A stretch of DNA of 64,000 nt from contig CADAWN010000003.1 of assembly GCA_902791625.1 (NCBI GenBank), forward strand, positions 45,808-109,807. The letters run 5' to 3'. The translations under genes were made by a program, and so were the position numbers. Positions within the stretch are counted from its first letter, which is position 1. Each line of letters begins with the position of its first letter. The notes below the pieces were generated by a model that was not told where the DNA came from, did not search any database, and was given only the letters and a program-made list of their open reading frames with translations. The stretch is from an uncultured Erysipelotrichaceae bacterium (GTDB lineage: Bacteria > Bacillota_I > Bacilli_A > RF39 > UBA660). Positions 44,008 to 54,400 of this stretch are shown in pieces.

Positions 44008-44858
44008 TGGAAAATAAAGTATTTTATACATGTAAGAAAGATAGAGCGTTTAAAGAAATATTTATGAAAGAAGAGAATAAAGACTTACTTATTGCTTTAC
44101 TTGAAAGTATATTAGATATTAAGATAAAAGAATTAAAATATTTAAATTTAGAAAAGAATGTAGATAATGTACACGTAAGAAGTAAAAGATTTGATATTCA
44201 TGTAAAAACAGAAAATGAAAATATTCAAATAGAAGTTAATTCGCAGATGCATGACTATATAAGACCAAGGAATGCAAGTTTTCTATTTGATACATATTCA
44301 CATAATGTAGGAGTAGGAGAAAAGTATGATGAGAAAACACTTTTTGTTCAGATAAATTTTACATATGGATTAGGTAGTGATAGTAAATATTTTAATAAAA
44401 AAGAAGATGAAAATATAAATATATTTATGTTAAGAAATAATAAGGGTAAGCCTTTTATAGATAATTTAAAATTAATAGAGTTTAATATGGACTATTTCAC
44501 TAAATTATGCTACTCTAATGATGAAAAGTTGATAGATAAATATAAGTATGTAATAATGATGAATTTAGGGATTAAAGACTTAGAAAAACTATCAAAAAAA
44601 GATAAGGTGGTCGAAAGATATATGAGTGAAATAGAAAGAGTAAATGAAGATCCTGATTTTAGAGAATATATAAGTGCTGAAGAAGATGCAAGAAAGATAG
44701 AAAATTCACTAAGAGATGAATATAGAAGAGAAGGACTTGCCGAAGGAAGAGCTGAAGAAAAAAGAGAAACTGCTAAGAAGATGAAAGAAAAAGAAATAGA
44801 CACTTCTATAATTAGTGAAGTAACTGGTCTTACAATAGAAGAAATTAATGAATTATAG
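44007..44858 (+). CDS. Rpn/PD-(D/E)XK nuclease-family transposase-like protein
   Basis: 283 residues, TTG start. The N-terminus (KKDRAFKEIFMKEENKDLLIALLESIL) and the nuclease core RFDIHVKTENENIQIEVNSQ (Asp, then Glu-x-Asn/Gln) match the Rpn/YhgA-like recombination-promoting nuclease family; the C-terminus carries a Glu/Arg-rich stretch and a last helix (IISEVTGLTIEEINEL) typical of the family. These proteins promote recombination and behave as mobile or selfish genes. It interrupts the run of fibre-subunit genes. Expression is probably restrained by the hairpin over its start. Confidence 0.85.
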   Translation: MENKVFYTCKKDRAFKEIFMKEENKDLLIALLESILDIKIKELKYLNLEKNVDNVHVRSKRFDIHVKTENENIQIEVNSQMHDYIRPRNASFLFDTYSHNVGVGEKYDEKTLFVQINFTYGLGSDSKYFNKKEDENINIFMLRNNKGKPFIDNLKLIEFNMDYFTKLCYSNDEKLIDKYKYVIMMNLGIKDLEKLSKKDKVVERYMSEIERVNEDPDFREYISAEEDARKIENSLRDEYRREGLAEGRAEEKRETAKKMKEKEIDTSIISEVTGLTIEEINEL

Positions 44859-44888
44859 AGACTTTATTCTTACTAAAGTCTCTTTTGT
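44857..44888 (+). terminator. Terminator of the Rpn-like gene
   Basis: AGAGACTTTA (44857-44866), 7-base loop, TAAAGTCTCT (44874-44883), T run. Confidence 0.75.
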
Positions 44889-44899
44889 TTAAAAAAAAC

Positions 44900-44928
44900 T
44901 TGACCTATTTTAAATAAAATATTAATAT
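44900..44928 (+). promoter_or_regulatory. Promoter of tasA-like genes 4 and 5
   Basis: TTGACC (44900-44905), 17-base spacer, TAATAT (44923-44928), 29 bases before the ATG. Confidence 0.65.
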
Positions 44929-44957
44929 ATACTTAGAGTAATAAAATAGGAGGTATT

Positions 44958-45524
44958 ATGAAAGAAAAGAAGATGAGTCGTAAAGATTTAACTATCGTTG
45001 CTTTAATTGCTTGTATTACATCTTTATCAATTGCTTATGCAACTATTTCTACAACTTTAAATATTACAAATAATTTAACAGTAAAAGCACATGATTGGGA
45101 TATTCATTTTGAAAACTTAGAACAACAAAACATAACTGGTAACAATACTGCAAATGTTGTTAAATCAGCTAAAATACAAGAAGATACTACTAAAATTTCT
45201 GGTTTAGAAGTAAATTTTAAAAAACCAGGAGATTCTGTATCATACACTTTTGATGTAACTAACGCTGGTGGAATTGATGCTAAACTAACTAGCATTACAA
45301 TTGGAACACCTGTTTGTAATCCTACAAGTGTTATTTGCAATGATATAGAATATACTTTAAAATACGCTAATGGTAATGATCTTGGTATGAATGACGTTTT
45401 AAATGCAGGAGATACTGTAAGCCTAAAATTAACTATTAACTATAAATTATCTTCAACACAAATATCAAATACAGATATTAATATAACTGGACTTGATGCA
45501 ATATTAGTTTATTCACAAAAATAG
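44958..45524 (+). CDS. TasA/CalY-like secreted fibre subunit 4
   Basis: 188 residues. Signal peptide LTIVALIACITSLSIAYATISTTL. Mature domain: HDWDIHFENLEQQN, FKKPGDSVSYTFDVTNAGGIDAKLTSI and a final LDAILVYSQK. The Cys pair (CNPTSVIC) is only 7 residues apart, unlike subunits 1-3, so it belongs to a second subtype with subunit 5. AGGAGG ribosome site. Gene 5 follows after 15 bases without a terminator, so the two are cotranscribed. Confidence 0.83.
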   Translation: MKEKKMSRKDLTIVALIACITSLSIAYATISTTLNITNNLTVKAHDWDIHFENLEQQNITGNNTANVVKSAKIQEDTTKISGLEVNFKKPGDSVSYTFDVTNAGGIDAKLTSITIGTPVCNPTSVICNDIEYTLKYANGNDLGMNDVLNAGDTVSLKLTINYKLSSTQISNTDINITGLDAILVYSQK

Positions 45525-45539
45525 TTAGGAAGGATAATT

Positions 45540-46097
45540 ATGAAATCTAGTACTAAAAACATATTATTGATTACATTACTTGTAGGAATAATATCAATTT
45601 CAGTTGCATATGCTGCATTATCAACTAGTTTAAATATTAGTGCTAGTGGTAAAATTGCAGCAACCAAATGGGATGTTCATTTTGAAAATTTAACACTTGT
45701 TCAAAACACTTCTGGTAATACTGGAACTGTTATTCATCCAGCACAAATTCAAGCTAACACTACTCAAATTAGAGGACTTGTTGTTGATTTAAAAAAACCA
45801 GGAGATTCAGTAACTTATACATTTGATATAGTTAATGATAGTGATGTTGCAGCTAAACTTACATCAATAGTTTTTAATACACCAAATTGTGGTGCAGATC
45901 AAGATGAATGTTCAAAATTAGAATACTCATTAAAATATACAACAAGCGGACAAACACCAGCAGTTAACAATGTATTACAAAAGAAAACAAGAATTAATAC
46001 AACACTGACAATAAAATATAAAGAAAATAGTCCGATTACAGATGAAGATGTTTCTGCTAGTGGGATAGATATAACCATGACATATGGCCAAAATTAG
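45540..46097 (+). CDS. TasA/CalY-like secreted fibre subunit 5
   Basis: 185 residues. Signal peptide ILLITLLVGIISISVAYAALSTSL. Mature: TKWDVHFENLTLVQN, LKKPGDSVTYTFDIVNDSDVAAKLTSI, close Cys pair (CGADQDEC), end ITMTYGQN. Most like subunit 4. Distinct subtypes within one locus recall the TasA/CalY plus minor-subunit arrangement, but which is major is unknown. A strong terminator follows; the signal peptidase gene has its own promoter. Confidence 0.83.
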   Translation: MKSSTKNILLITLLVGIISISVAYAALSTSLNISASGKIAATKWDVHFENLTLVQNTSGNTGTVIHPAQIQANTTQIRGLVVDLKKPGDSVTYTFDIVNDSDVAAKLTSIVFNTPNCGADQDECSKLEYSLKYTTSGQTPAVNNVLQKKTRINTTLTIKYKENSPITDEDVSASGIDITMTYGQN

Positions 46098-46125
46098 CAT
46101 ATTTTATATGCTAATTTTCTTTTTC
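46090..46125 (+). terminator. Terminator of tasA-like gene 5
   Basis: Perfect 13-bp stem (46090-46102 with 46106-46118), 3-base loop, T-rich tail. Confidence 0.8.
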
Positions 46126-46130
46126 TTTTA

Positions 46131-46159
46131 TTGACATACAAGTATATCTAAGTTATAAT
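46131..46159 (+). promoter_or_regulatory. Promoter of the SipW-like peptidase gene
   Basis: Consensus TTGACA (46131-46136), exactly 17 bases, TATAAT (46154-46159). A leader of about 55 bases follows, with only a weak GGA ribosome site, so expression may be limited at translation. Confidence 0.8.
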
Positions 46160-46219
46160 AGTAATTGTAGAGTAGGGGTCTATACCTAACGAAAAAATAG
46201 AGAATAGGACGTATGTATA

Positions 46220-47350
46220 ATGAAAACAAGTGTAAAAAAAATACTTACAATTGAGATTATTATGCTTATAACTATACTTACAGGTTTTTTTGTACCTTAT
46301 TTATTTGAAAATGAGAGATATATTATCTTTCTAGTACTAATGGGTGTAGTAACATATTTTGCAGTAGGATTAGATTTTGGAAGATATAAGAATGAAAAAG
46401 AAGTATTAAAAAGTTTGGTAATCTATTTAATGTTTTTTTTCATTCTTAGTTATTTATTTGGTCTATTTATTGGATTTAATAAAACAATATATTCTTTTGG
46501 TTTAACTAATCTTGCTAATAATATTGCACCAACTTTTGCGTTAATATTAGTAAGTGAAATATTAAGATATCAGTTCATAAAAAAATCAAATAAAGATAAG
46601 CTTGTAGTTATATTAAGCGCAATAATATTTACTGCAATTGATGTTTGCATTGCAAATACCTATTATAATTTAGGTGTTCAAAATCAATTATATGAATTTA
46701 TAGGATTAATAATAATATGTGGTATTACAAAGAATGTTTTACTAACTGTAATGGCAATTAAGTATGATTATGTAATACCTATTACATATAGATTAGCAAT
46801 GGAATTATACGAATTTATTATACCTATTGTTCCAGGGTTTGGACCATATTTTAAATCAGTAGTAATGATTGTTTATCCTTGTATACTAGCAGTTGTTATG
46901 TATAAGGGAGAAAAATTAAAATTAAATCCAAAGCCTCAAGAATTATCTAAAAATAAAATAGTAGTAGCTATAGTAATGTTAGTACTAATATTTATAGTAC
47001 TATTGAATACAGGATTCTTTAAGTATAGAACACTTGTAATCGGTTCTGACTCTATGAAAAAATATATTTCTAAAGGTGATGTAGTCTTAATAAGAAAAAC
47101 AACTTTAGATGAACAAAAAGAATTTAAAAAAGGTGATATAATAGCCTTCAATACAGGTTCTAAAATTATTGTCCACAGAATTTACAAAATAGTAGAAAAA
47201 GAAGAAACTCCATATTTTATTACAAAGGGGGATAATAATAATCAAGTAGATCAAGGAATAGTAGAACCGTCTAATGTAGTAGGAAGAGTATTATTAAGAA
47301 TTAAAAAAGTAGGATTACCAAGCATCTGGCTTGACGAATTGTTCAAATAG
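46220..47350 (+). CDS. SipW-like signal peptidase I with polytopic N-terminal domain
   Basis: 376 residues. Residues about 8-235 form roughly seven to eight membrane helices with no known fold; one more helix (about 246-266) leads into the peptidase. The catalytic region has Ser278 in GSDSMKKYISKGDVVLI and His319 in KIIVHRIYK, so a Ser-His type as in SipW and ER/archaeal enzymes rather than Ser-Lys, and GDNN with Asp338. SipW enzymes process TasA-type precursors, which fits five such genes just upstream. Bacillus SipW is much smaller (about 190 residues); the extra membrane domain is unusual. Confidence 0.85.
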   Translation: MKTSVKKILTIEIIMLITILTGFFVPYLFENERYIIFLVLMGVVTYFAVGLDFGRYKNEKEVLKSLVIYLMFFFILSYLFGLFIGFNKTIYSFGLTNLANNIAPTFALILVSEILRYQFIKKSNKDKLVVILSAIIFTAIDVCIANTYYNLGVQNQLYEFIGLIIICGITKNVLLTVMAIKYDYVIPITYRLAMELYEFIIPIVPGFGPYFKSVVMIVYPCILAVVMYKGEKLKLNPKPQELSKNKIVVAIVMLVLIFIVLLNTGFFKYRTLVIGSDSMKKYISKGDVVLIRKTTLDEQKEFKKGDIIAFNTGSKIIVHRIYKIVEKEETPYFITKGDNNNQVDQGIVEPSNVVGRVLLRIKKVGLPSIWLDELFK

Positions 47351-47361
47351 AGGTGATTTTA

Positions 47362-48354
47362 ATGAAGAAAAAAGAGATAATTTTATCGATACTAGCATTA
47401 ATATTATCAATAACATGCTTTGTCTTGTATGATAAATCTAAAAATATGGTAGTGTTAAATGAAATAAAATACAAAGAAAATGGGTATTTAAGATATAAAG
47501 TTCATTTAACAGATAGCTCATATTATGGAACAGATTATCTAGATGAAGATATGCAATATATTTCTAGTATTATAGACAAATTAGAAGTAAATTATAATTA
47601 TAATGCAGAGTTTGATAAACAAGATAAGTTTGAAATTATAACAAATTTAACTGCAAATATAAGAATTGTAGATGGACAAACTGGTAAAGTTATTTATACA
47701 AAATCAGAAGGTCTAAATAATAAAAAAGAAACTAAAAAAGAAATTGGCATAGAAGATAAAGTAACTATAGATTATAAAAAATATAATCAATTAGCTAATG
47801 AATTTAAGACAAAATATGGAATAAGTGCCAATTGTAAATTAAGTTTAAGCTATGTAATTCAATATAGAGATGATAAAACAGGTATAAGCCAAAGTAGATT
47901 AATGACTATGGAAATGCCTCTATCAGAACAAATGATTACTATAACAAGAACAGCAGATATTAATAATAATTCTTCTTATATTGTTTCAACAACTAAGTCA
48001 TGGTTAAATACATTGTTGTTTGTAGGAGCAATTGTAATATTAATAATAGACTCTATTTGTATTGTTAAACTAATAGATGTTGTTAAAAAAAGATTGGATT
48101 CAGAAAGTAAATATGATAGATTTATTAAGAAAACATTAAAAGAATATGATGCTTATATAACAGTTTCTAATTCTGATTATGAAGTTGGTGGAAAGAAAGT
48201 ATTTAATATACCATCATTTAAAGAATTATTAGATGTTAGAAATAATTTGGAGAAGCCAATTATTTACTACAAAATAGATGAAGATCATAGCAAATTTAGT
48301 ATCATAAGTGATGAAATTTATGAGTATGAAGTATCAAGAAAAGAGATGGACTAA
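47362..48354 (+). CDS. DUF5305-like two-pass membrane protein
   Basis: 330 residues from the ATG at 47362 (GAGGTGA upstream; a GTG at 47353 lies inside it). A helix at about 5-24, an extracytoplasmic beta-rich domain (YLRYKVHLTDSSYYG, YSYTI-like strands, DLTANIRIVDGQTG) to about 210, a second helix (about 217-240) and a cytosolic tail. The layout matches DUF5305 proteins, which I recall as neighbours of signal peptidase I in archaea and Firmicutes. It follows the peptidase by 11 bases and probably works with it in processing or assembling the fibres. Confidence 0.65.
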   Translation: MKKKEIILSILALILSITCFVLYDKSKNMVVLNEIKYKENGYLRYKVHLTDSSYYGTDYLDEDMQYISSIIDKLEVNYNYNAEFDKQDKFEIITNLTANIRIVDGQTGKVIYTKSEGLNNKKETKKEIGIEDKVTIDYKKYNQLANEFKTKYGISANCKLSLSYVIQYRDDKTGISQSRLMTMEMPLSEQMITITRTADINNNSSYIVSTTKSWLNTLLFVGAIVILIIDSICIVKLIDVVKKRLDSESKYDRFIKKTLKEYDAYITVSNSDYEVGGKKVFNIPSFKELLDVRNNLEKPIIYYKIDEDHSKFSIISDEIYEYEVSRKEMD

Positions 48355-48370
48355 TTAGTTCATTTTTTTT
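48347..48370 (+). terminator. Terminator after the peptidase operon
   Basis: TGGAC (48347-48351) / GTTCA (48358-48362) with one G-T pair, loop TAATTA, then eight T. Confidence 0.55.
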
Positions 48371-48414
48371 ATAAAAAAAAGTCCGATTTTTCGCTATTTT
48401 TTTGCCTTTTTAAG

Positions 48415-48443
48415 TTGACTGTTTTTTATAAATATTATATACT
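48415..48443 (+). promoter_or_regulatory. Promoter of the giant surface-protein gene
   Basis: TTGACT (48415-48420), exactly 17 bases, TATACT (48438-48443). The -10 lies within a perfect 16-bp palindrome (48439-48454, ATACTATA twice in inverted order) that could be an operator. GGTGGTGGTG before the ATG is the ribosome site. Confidence 0.7.
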
Positions 48444-48481
48444 ATATATAGTATGTATAATAAAGAATGGTGGTGGTGTAG

Positions 48482-51400
48482 ATGAAAAAGAAATACAATA
48501 GAATTATCTTATTTTTTTCTTTATTTTTAGTCATCGCTACTACTATTGCTTATTCCGCTTTTAACTCATCACTACAAGTTCAATCTGAAGCAAAATTAAG
48601 AGCTGTTTCAGATATTAGAGTAACAGATATAACGCTAGAAAATAGTAATGGAGCTACACTACAATACGAAAGTAATTATGGTGTAAGTACTATTTCTAGT
48701 GGTTTTATATTGCCATCAAGTACTTCAACTATTACTTATAAAGTTCAAGTTACAAATGATGGAACTATAGATCAAACTATTTATGACGTGTTAACTCAAA
48801 GTTCTAATAACCAAGGATTAACTTATGAAATTAGTGGATATAACGTAAGAGATGTCATTGGATTTAAATCAATGATTGAGTTTTATATAACATATAGAAC
48901 TTCTCTACCATCTAACGAACCAATAAATGTAGTTAATAAATTTAATTTCAAAAAAGTATATCATGTAAGATATAATGTAGGAAGTATTCAAGATCAAATT
49001 AAGTACGAAGGAGTTAATTTAGTACTTACTCAACAACAACCACATCAAACAGGAAGAAGATTCTTAGGATGGACAGATGTTCAAGGAGGAACAACTACTA
49101 AATATTCTTCAGGTGGAGTATATGGACTTGATATAGATGTACTTTTATATCCAGTATATGAATTAGAACAATATAACATTCACTATGTGTTAAATGGTGG
49201 TAAGTTAGGAACAGGAATAACAAATCCAGAAAGTTATACAGTAGAAACAACACCATTTACTTTAAACAATCCAACAAAAACAATAAAAGTAACAGGAAAT
49301 GCAAATGGAACAGGAGCAACAGTAGGAAGTCAAACATCAACAAGCGAAGGATTTATTGGATGGACAGGATCAAATGGAACAACAGCTCAAACAACATTAA
49401 CAATACCAACAAATGCAATGATAAACAATCCAGTAAATGTTGAATATATTGCTAATTGGGAAACAAATGCAGTAAAATTACCAAGTGTAACAAAATCAGG
49501 ATATACATGTAAATGGTATGATACAGCTGGAACAACAGGTGGAAATTTATTAGGAAATAGTAATGGAACATGGACTGGAGTAACATCAGAAACAACAGAA
49601 AATATTACAGCATATGCAAGATGTACTGCAAATACTTATGAAATTACATTAGATAAAAATGGAGCAACTAACACACCAACAAATAAAATTAAAGCAACAT
49701 ATGATTCATCAACATTAAAAAACACTTCAAATCAAACATTAACAAGCATTACATTACCAGTTAAGAATTATGCATTAACAGGATTTGAACTAGATGCATC
49801 AAGAAAATCAGATGGAGCAGAAGTAACATTACCAGCAGGAAGTGATGGAGTAAATAGAATAGTTCCAGTAACTTATACATTTGGTGGATGGACAACAATA
49901 AAAGATGGAGAAACAGTATTATTAAATAATGCTAACCCACCAGTATTACAAAATAGTATAACAAATTATACAAATGCAAATGGAAAATGGAAGAAAGCAG
50001 AAAATACAACTGTTTATGCAAAATGGACTGGAGGAACAACAGCACTTCCAACAATAACAAAAGAAGGATATGATTGTGGATGGACAACAAATGAAAATGG
50101 AACAGAAATAGTTTATCCATCAGGAGAAACTATTACACCATCAAATCCAACAACAACACTATATGGTGTATGTACTCCTAAAAAATATACAATATCATTT
50201 AATAAAAATAGTTGGACAGGTGGACAAAGTGAAACAGTAGAAGCAACATTTGGAGAAGCAATGCCAGCTATTTCAACTACTGCACCAACTAAGATAGGAT
50301 ATACATTTACAGGATGGTTCGATGCAGCTACTGGAGGAACAAAATATTATAACGCAGATGGAAGTAGCGCAAGAAATTGGGATAAACCACAAGCTCAAAT
50401 GTTATATGCACAAGGAACAGCTACTACATATAACATCACTTATACATTAAATGGTGGAAGCTTACCATCAGGACAAACAAACCCAACAACTTATACAATA
50501 GAGACAAATACATTCACTTTAAAAAATCCAAGTAAAACAGGATATGTATTTAAAGGATGGAACGGAACAGGTTTAACAGGAGATACAAATACAACTGTAA
50601 CTATAGAAAAAGGTTCACATGGAATAAGAACTTATACTGCTAACTGGACTGCTAAAAAATTAGTAATTAATTATCATAAGAATGATGGTGGAACAACAAC
50701 TTCATCAGAAACTATAACTTATGATGGAAATATGGAAGATAATAATCTTGCACCAGCAACAGGAATGAATTCTAGAACAGGATACACATTCAAAGGTTGG
50801 AGTTTTGTAGCTGATGGAACTGATAATGTAAGATTAAGTTTCAATAACAAAGTAGGAAATGATTGGTTCTTAGCTCAAGTAGGAAATAATGCAGAAAAAA
50901 TTATTGATTTATATGCTATTTGGCAAGCAAATGAATATAATCTTGTATTAAATGTTAATGGAGCAACAAGTGGTTCAAATCAAACTATAAAAGCAACTTA
51001 TAATTCATCAACTTTAACACCATCAAGTATTACAGTACCAACTAAATCTTATACAATAGAAGGATTTGGACTTGATTCATCAAGAAAATCTAATGGTGCT
51101 ACAGTAACAATGCCTGCTAATGAAGAAATAGTAGATGGCAAAATAATGAGTAATGCAGCATTTACTGGTTGGTATCAAACAGCTGATGCTACAAGTGGTA
51201 CAAAAGTAATTAACAATAGTGCAACACCTGCACTAATAGCTAGTGTAAGTGGATACACTGATGCAAACGGAAATTGGATAAGAGAAGGAAATAAAACATT
51301 ATATGCAGGATTCGATAGTGTTTTAACAGAATTACCAAAAATTGAAAGAAATGGATATACATGTGGATGGACAGAAGATGAAAATGCAACAACTGCTACA

Positions 51401-54400
51401 TATTCATCAAGTGAAAAAATAGCTCCAAGTAGTAATAAAACATTATATGGAGTATGTGTACAAAATTCATATACAGTAACAGCAGATGCTAATGGAGGAA
51501 CAATAGCTTCTACAACGGGATGGACAGGAACAGGAGCTACAGCAACTAAATCAGTAACATACGATAATACATATGGAACATTACCAACAGCATCAAGAAC
51601 AGGATATACATTCAAAGGATGGAATGGTAAGAATTTATTTGATGAAGAAAAACTATTGATGGCAGTACCTGGTACAACATATGAAGATGGATATTATGTT
51701 GTAAGTCCTGCACAGGCCTATAATTTATATAAAAACGGTTTTGGTATAGATGTTGATAGTAATAAAACATATACTATTTCATTCAAAGGTCATAGAAATC
51801 AAGCAAACCAATATGCAGGAATATGTATTGGATTTAAAACTAGTACAACTGGAAATATTTATCAATGTATTAGTGAAACATACGAAAGCGAAGGTATGGT
51901 TATATCAAATTCAACATATAATATTCCATATTTGACATATGGTTCATCAGCATATAAAGTTTATGTAAAATATATTCAATTAGAAGAAGGAAATGTAAAA
52001 ACTCCTTATGAACCATACTATTTATCAAACAGTACTAATGTAACTCAAGGTAAAGATCATACTATAAAAGCTATTTGGGAACCTATTAATTACACAATTT
52101 CATACACAATGAATGGTGGAACAAATAATAGCAATAACCCAGCAAATTATAATGTTGAGAGTAGTGCTATAACATTAGCAAATCCAACAAAAACATTTAC
52201 AGTTAATGTTAATGCTAATAGTCAAGGAGCAACAATTAAAGATGCACAAGGAAATAATGTAACAAGTGCAAGTAGTACTCAAACATTTAAAGGTTGGACA
52301 GGATCTAACGGATCAACTGCTCAAAAACCTGTAACTATTGCAGCAGGTTCAACAGGAAATAAGAATTATACTGCTAACTGGACTGCAGTAAATATAACAT
52401 TACCAGTACTTGAAAAAACAGGATATACATGTGGATATGCAACAAGTGCAACAGGTACAGTAACATATGAATCTGGTGCAACTTATACACCATCAACTAC
52501 AACTAATAGTGCAACATTATTTGTTGTATGTGCACCTAATACTTATACAATTAGTTATAGCTTGAAAAATGGAAATAATCCATCAACTAAACCAACAAGT
52601 GGAACTTATAATAGTAATGTACAAATTAGTAATCCAACAAAAACAATAACAATAACAGGAGATGCTAATGGAACAGGAGCTACTGTAGGAGATCCTAAAC
52701 AAGTAACTCAAGCATTTACTGGATGGACAAGTACAACTATTGGATCTAATGCACAAACAGGATCAACTACAAGTAATTTAGCAGCTTGGAATGGAACAAC
52801 AAAAACTAAAAATACATACTTTAAAAACTTAGTAGAAACTGGAACAGTAACAATGGTTGCTAACTGGAGTACCTCAACAATATCAAATGCTTTACCAACA
52901 CTATCAAAAGATGGTTATTCATGTAGTTGGTATAGTGCTTCTGGTACAACTGGAGGAAGCAAAGTTGGAGATAGTAACGGAAGTTATACACCAACTGATG
53001 GTAATGCTAAGAATGTAACAGTATATGCAAGATGTACACCAAATACTTATACAATTGGATATACAATGAATGGTGGAAATAATCCAGCTACTAAACCAGT
53101 AAAAGGAACATATGATTCTAACGTACAAATAAGTAATCCAACTAAGACATTCACAGTTAATATTAATAAAAATAATACAGGTGCTACTGTTGTTGATAGT
53201 GCAAGTAGTACACAAACATTTGCAGGTTGGACAAGTACAACTATTGGATCTAATGCGCAAACAGGATCAACTGCAAGTAATTTAGCAGCTTGGAATGGAA
53301 CAACAAAAACTAAAAATACATACTTTAAAAACTTAGTAGAAACTGGAACAGTAACAATGGTTGCTAACTGGACAGCAGTAGGTGTAACTTTACCAAGTGT
53401 TACAAAACCAGGATATTCATGCGGATATGCAACAAGTGAAAATGGTACTCCAACATACTCTGCAGGAGATACTTATACACCAGCAACTACAACAAATAGT
53501 GCAACACTATTCGTTGTATGCTCAGCTAATACATATACAATTAACTATACTTTAAATAACGGAAGTAATCCTACAACTAAACCAGCATCAGGAACTTATG
53601 ACAGTAACGTAGAAATTAGTAATCCAACAAAAACAATAACAATAACAGGAGATGCTAATGGAACAGGAGCAAATGTAGGAAATGCTAAACAAGTAACTCA
53701 AGGATTTAGTGGATGGACAAGTTCAACTATAGGAAGTAATGCTCAAAGTGGAGCAGCTGCTAATTCACTAACATCTTGGAATGGAACTGCAACAACTAAT
53801 ACATATTTCAAGAACTTAATAGAAAATGGAACAGTAACAATGGTTGCTAACTGGAATACTTCAGCTATATCAAATGCTTTACCAACACTTTCTAAAACAG
53901 GATATTCATGTAGTTGGTATGACACAGCTGGTACAACTGGAGGAAATAAAGTTGGAGATAGTAACGGAAGTTATACACCAACAAATAGTAATGCAACTTC
54001 TGTAACAGTATATGCAAGATGTACTGCAGTAGACGTTAATTATACAGTAAAACATTATGTTCATGATTTAGGAACAAATACTTATACGCTTAATACAACT
54101 GAAACTAAACAAGCTAAAGCTGATTCAAGTGTAACAGTTGCTAATCTTAAGAAAACAATATCAGGATTTACTTATGAAGCTGGATATACAACAGGAAATA
54201 CAACTAGACCAACAAGTGGAGCAGTAACTACAACTACAATATCAGCTGATGGTTCAAGAGTAATTAATCTTTACTATAGAAGAAACTATTTATATGTTCA
54301 ATTCCATGTAAATGAAGGACAACTTGCAGAACAACATGGTGATGGTTTTGGAGTAAGCAATTCTTTAGTTACTTATACAGGCAATACTATATCTACAAAC

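Noticed and set aside
46160..46219. Riboswitch in the leader of the SipW-like gene
   Set aside because: Only a short weak hairpin (TAGG...CCTA) is visible; the leader is too short and simple to claim one.
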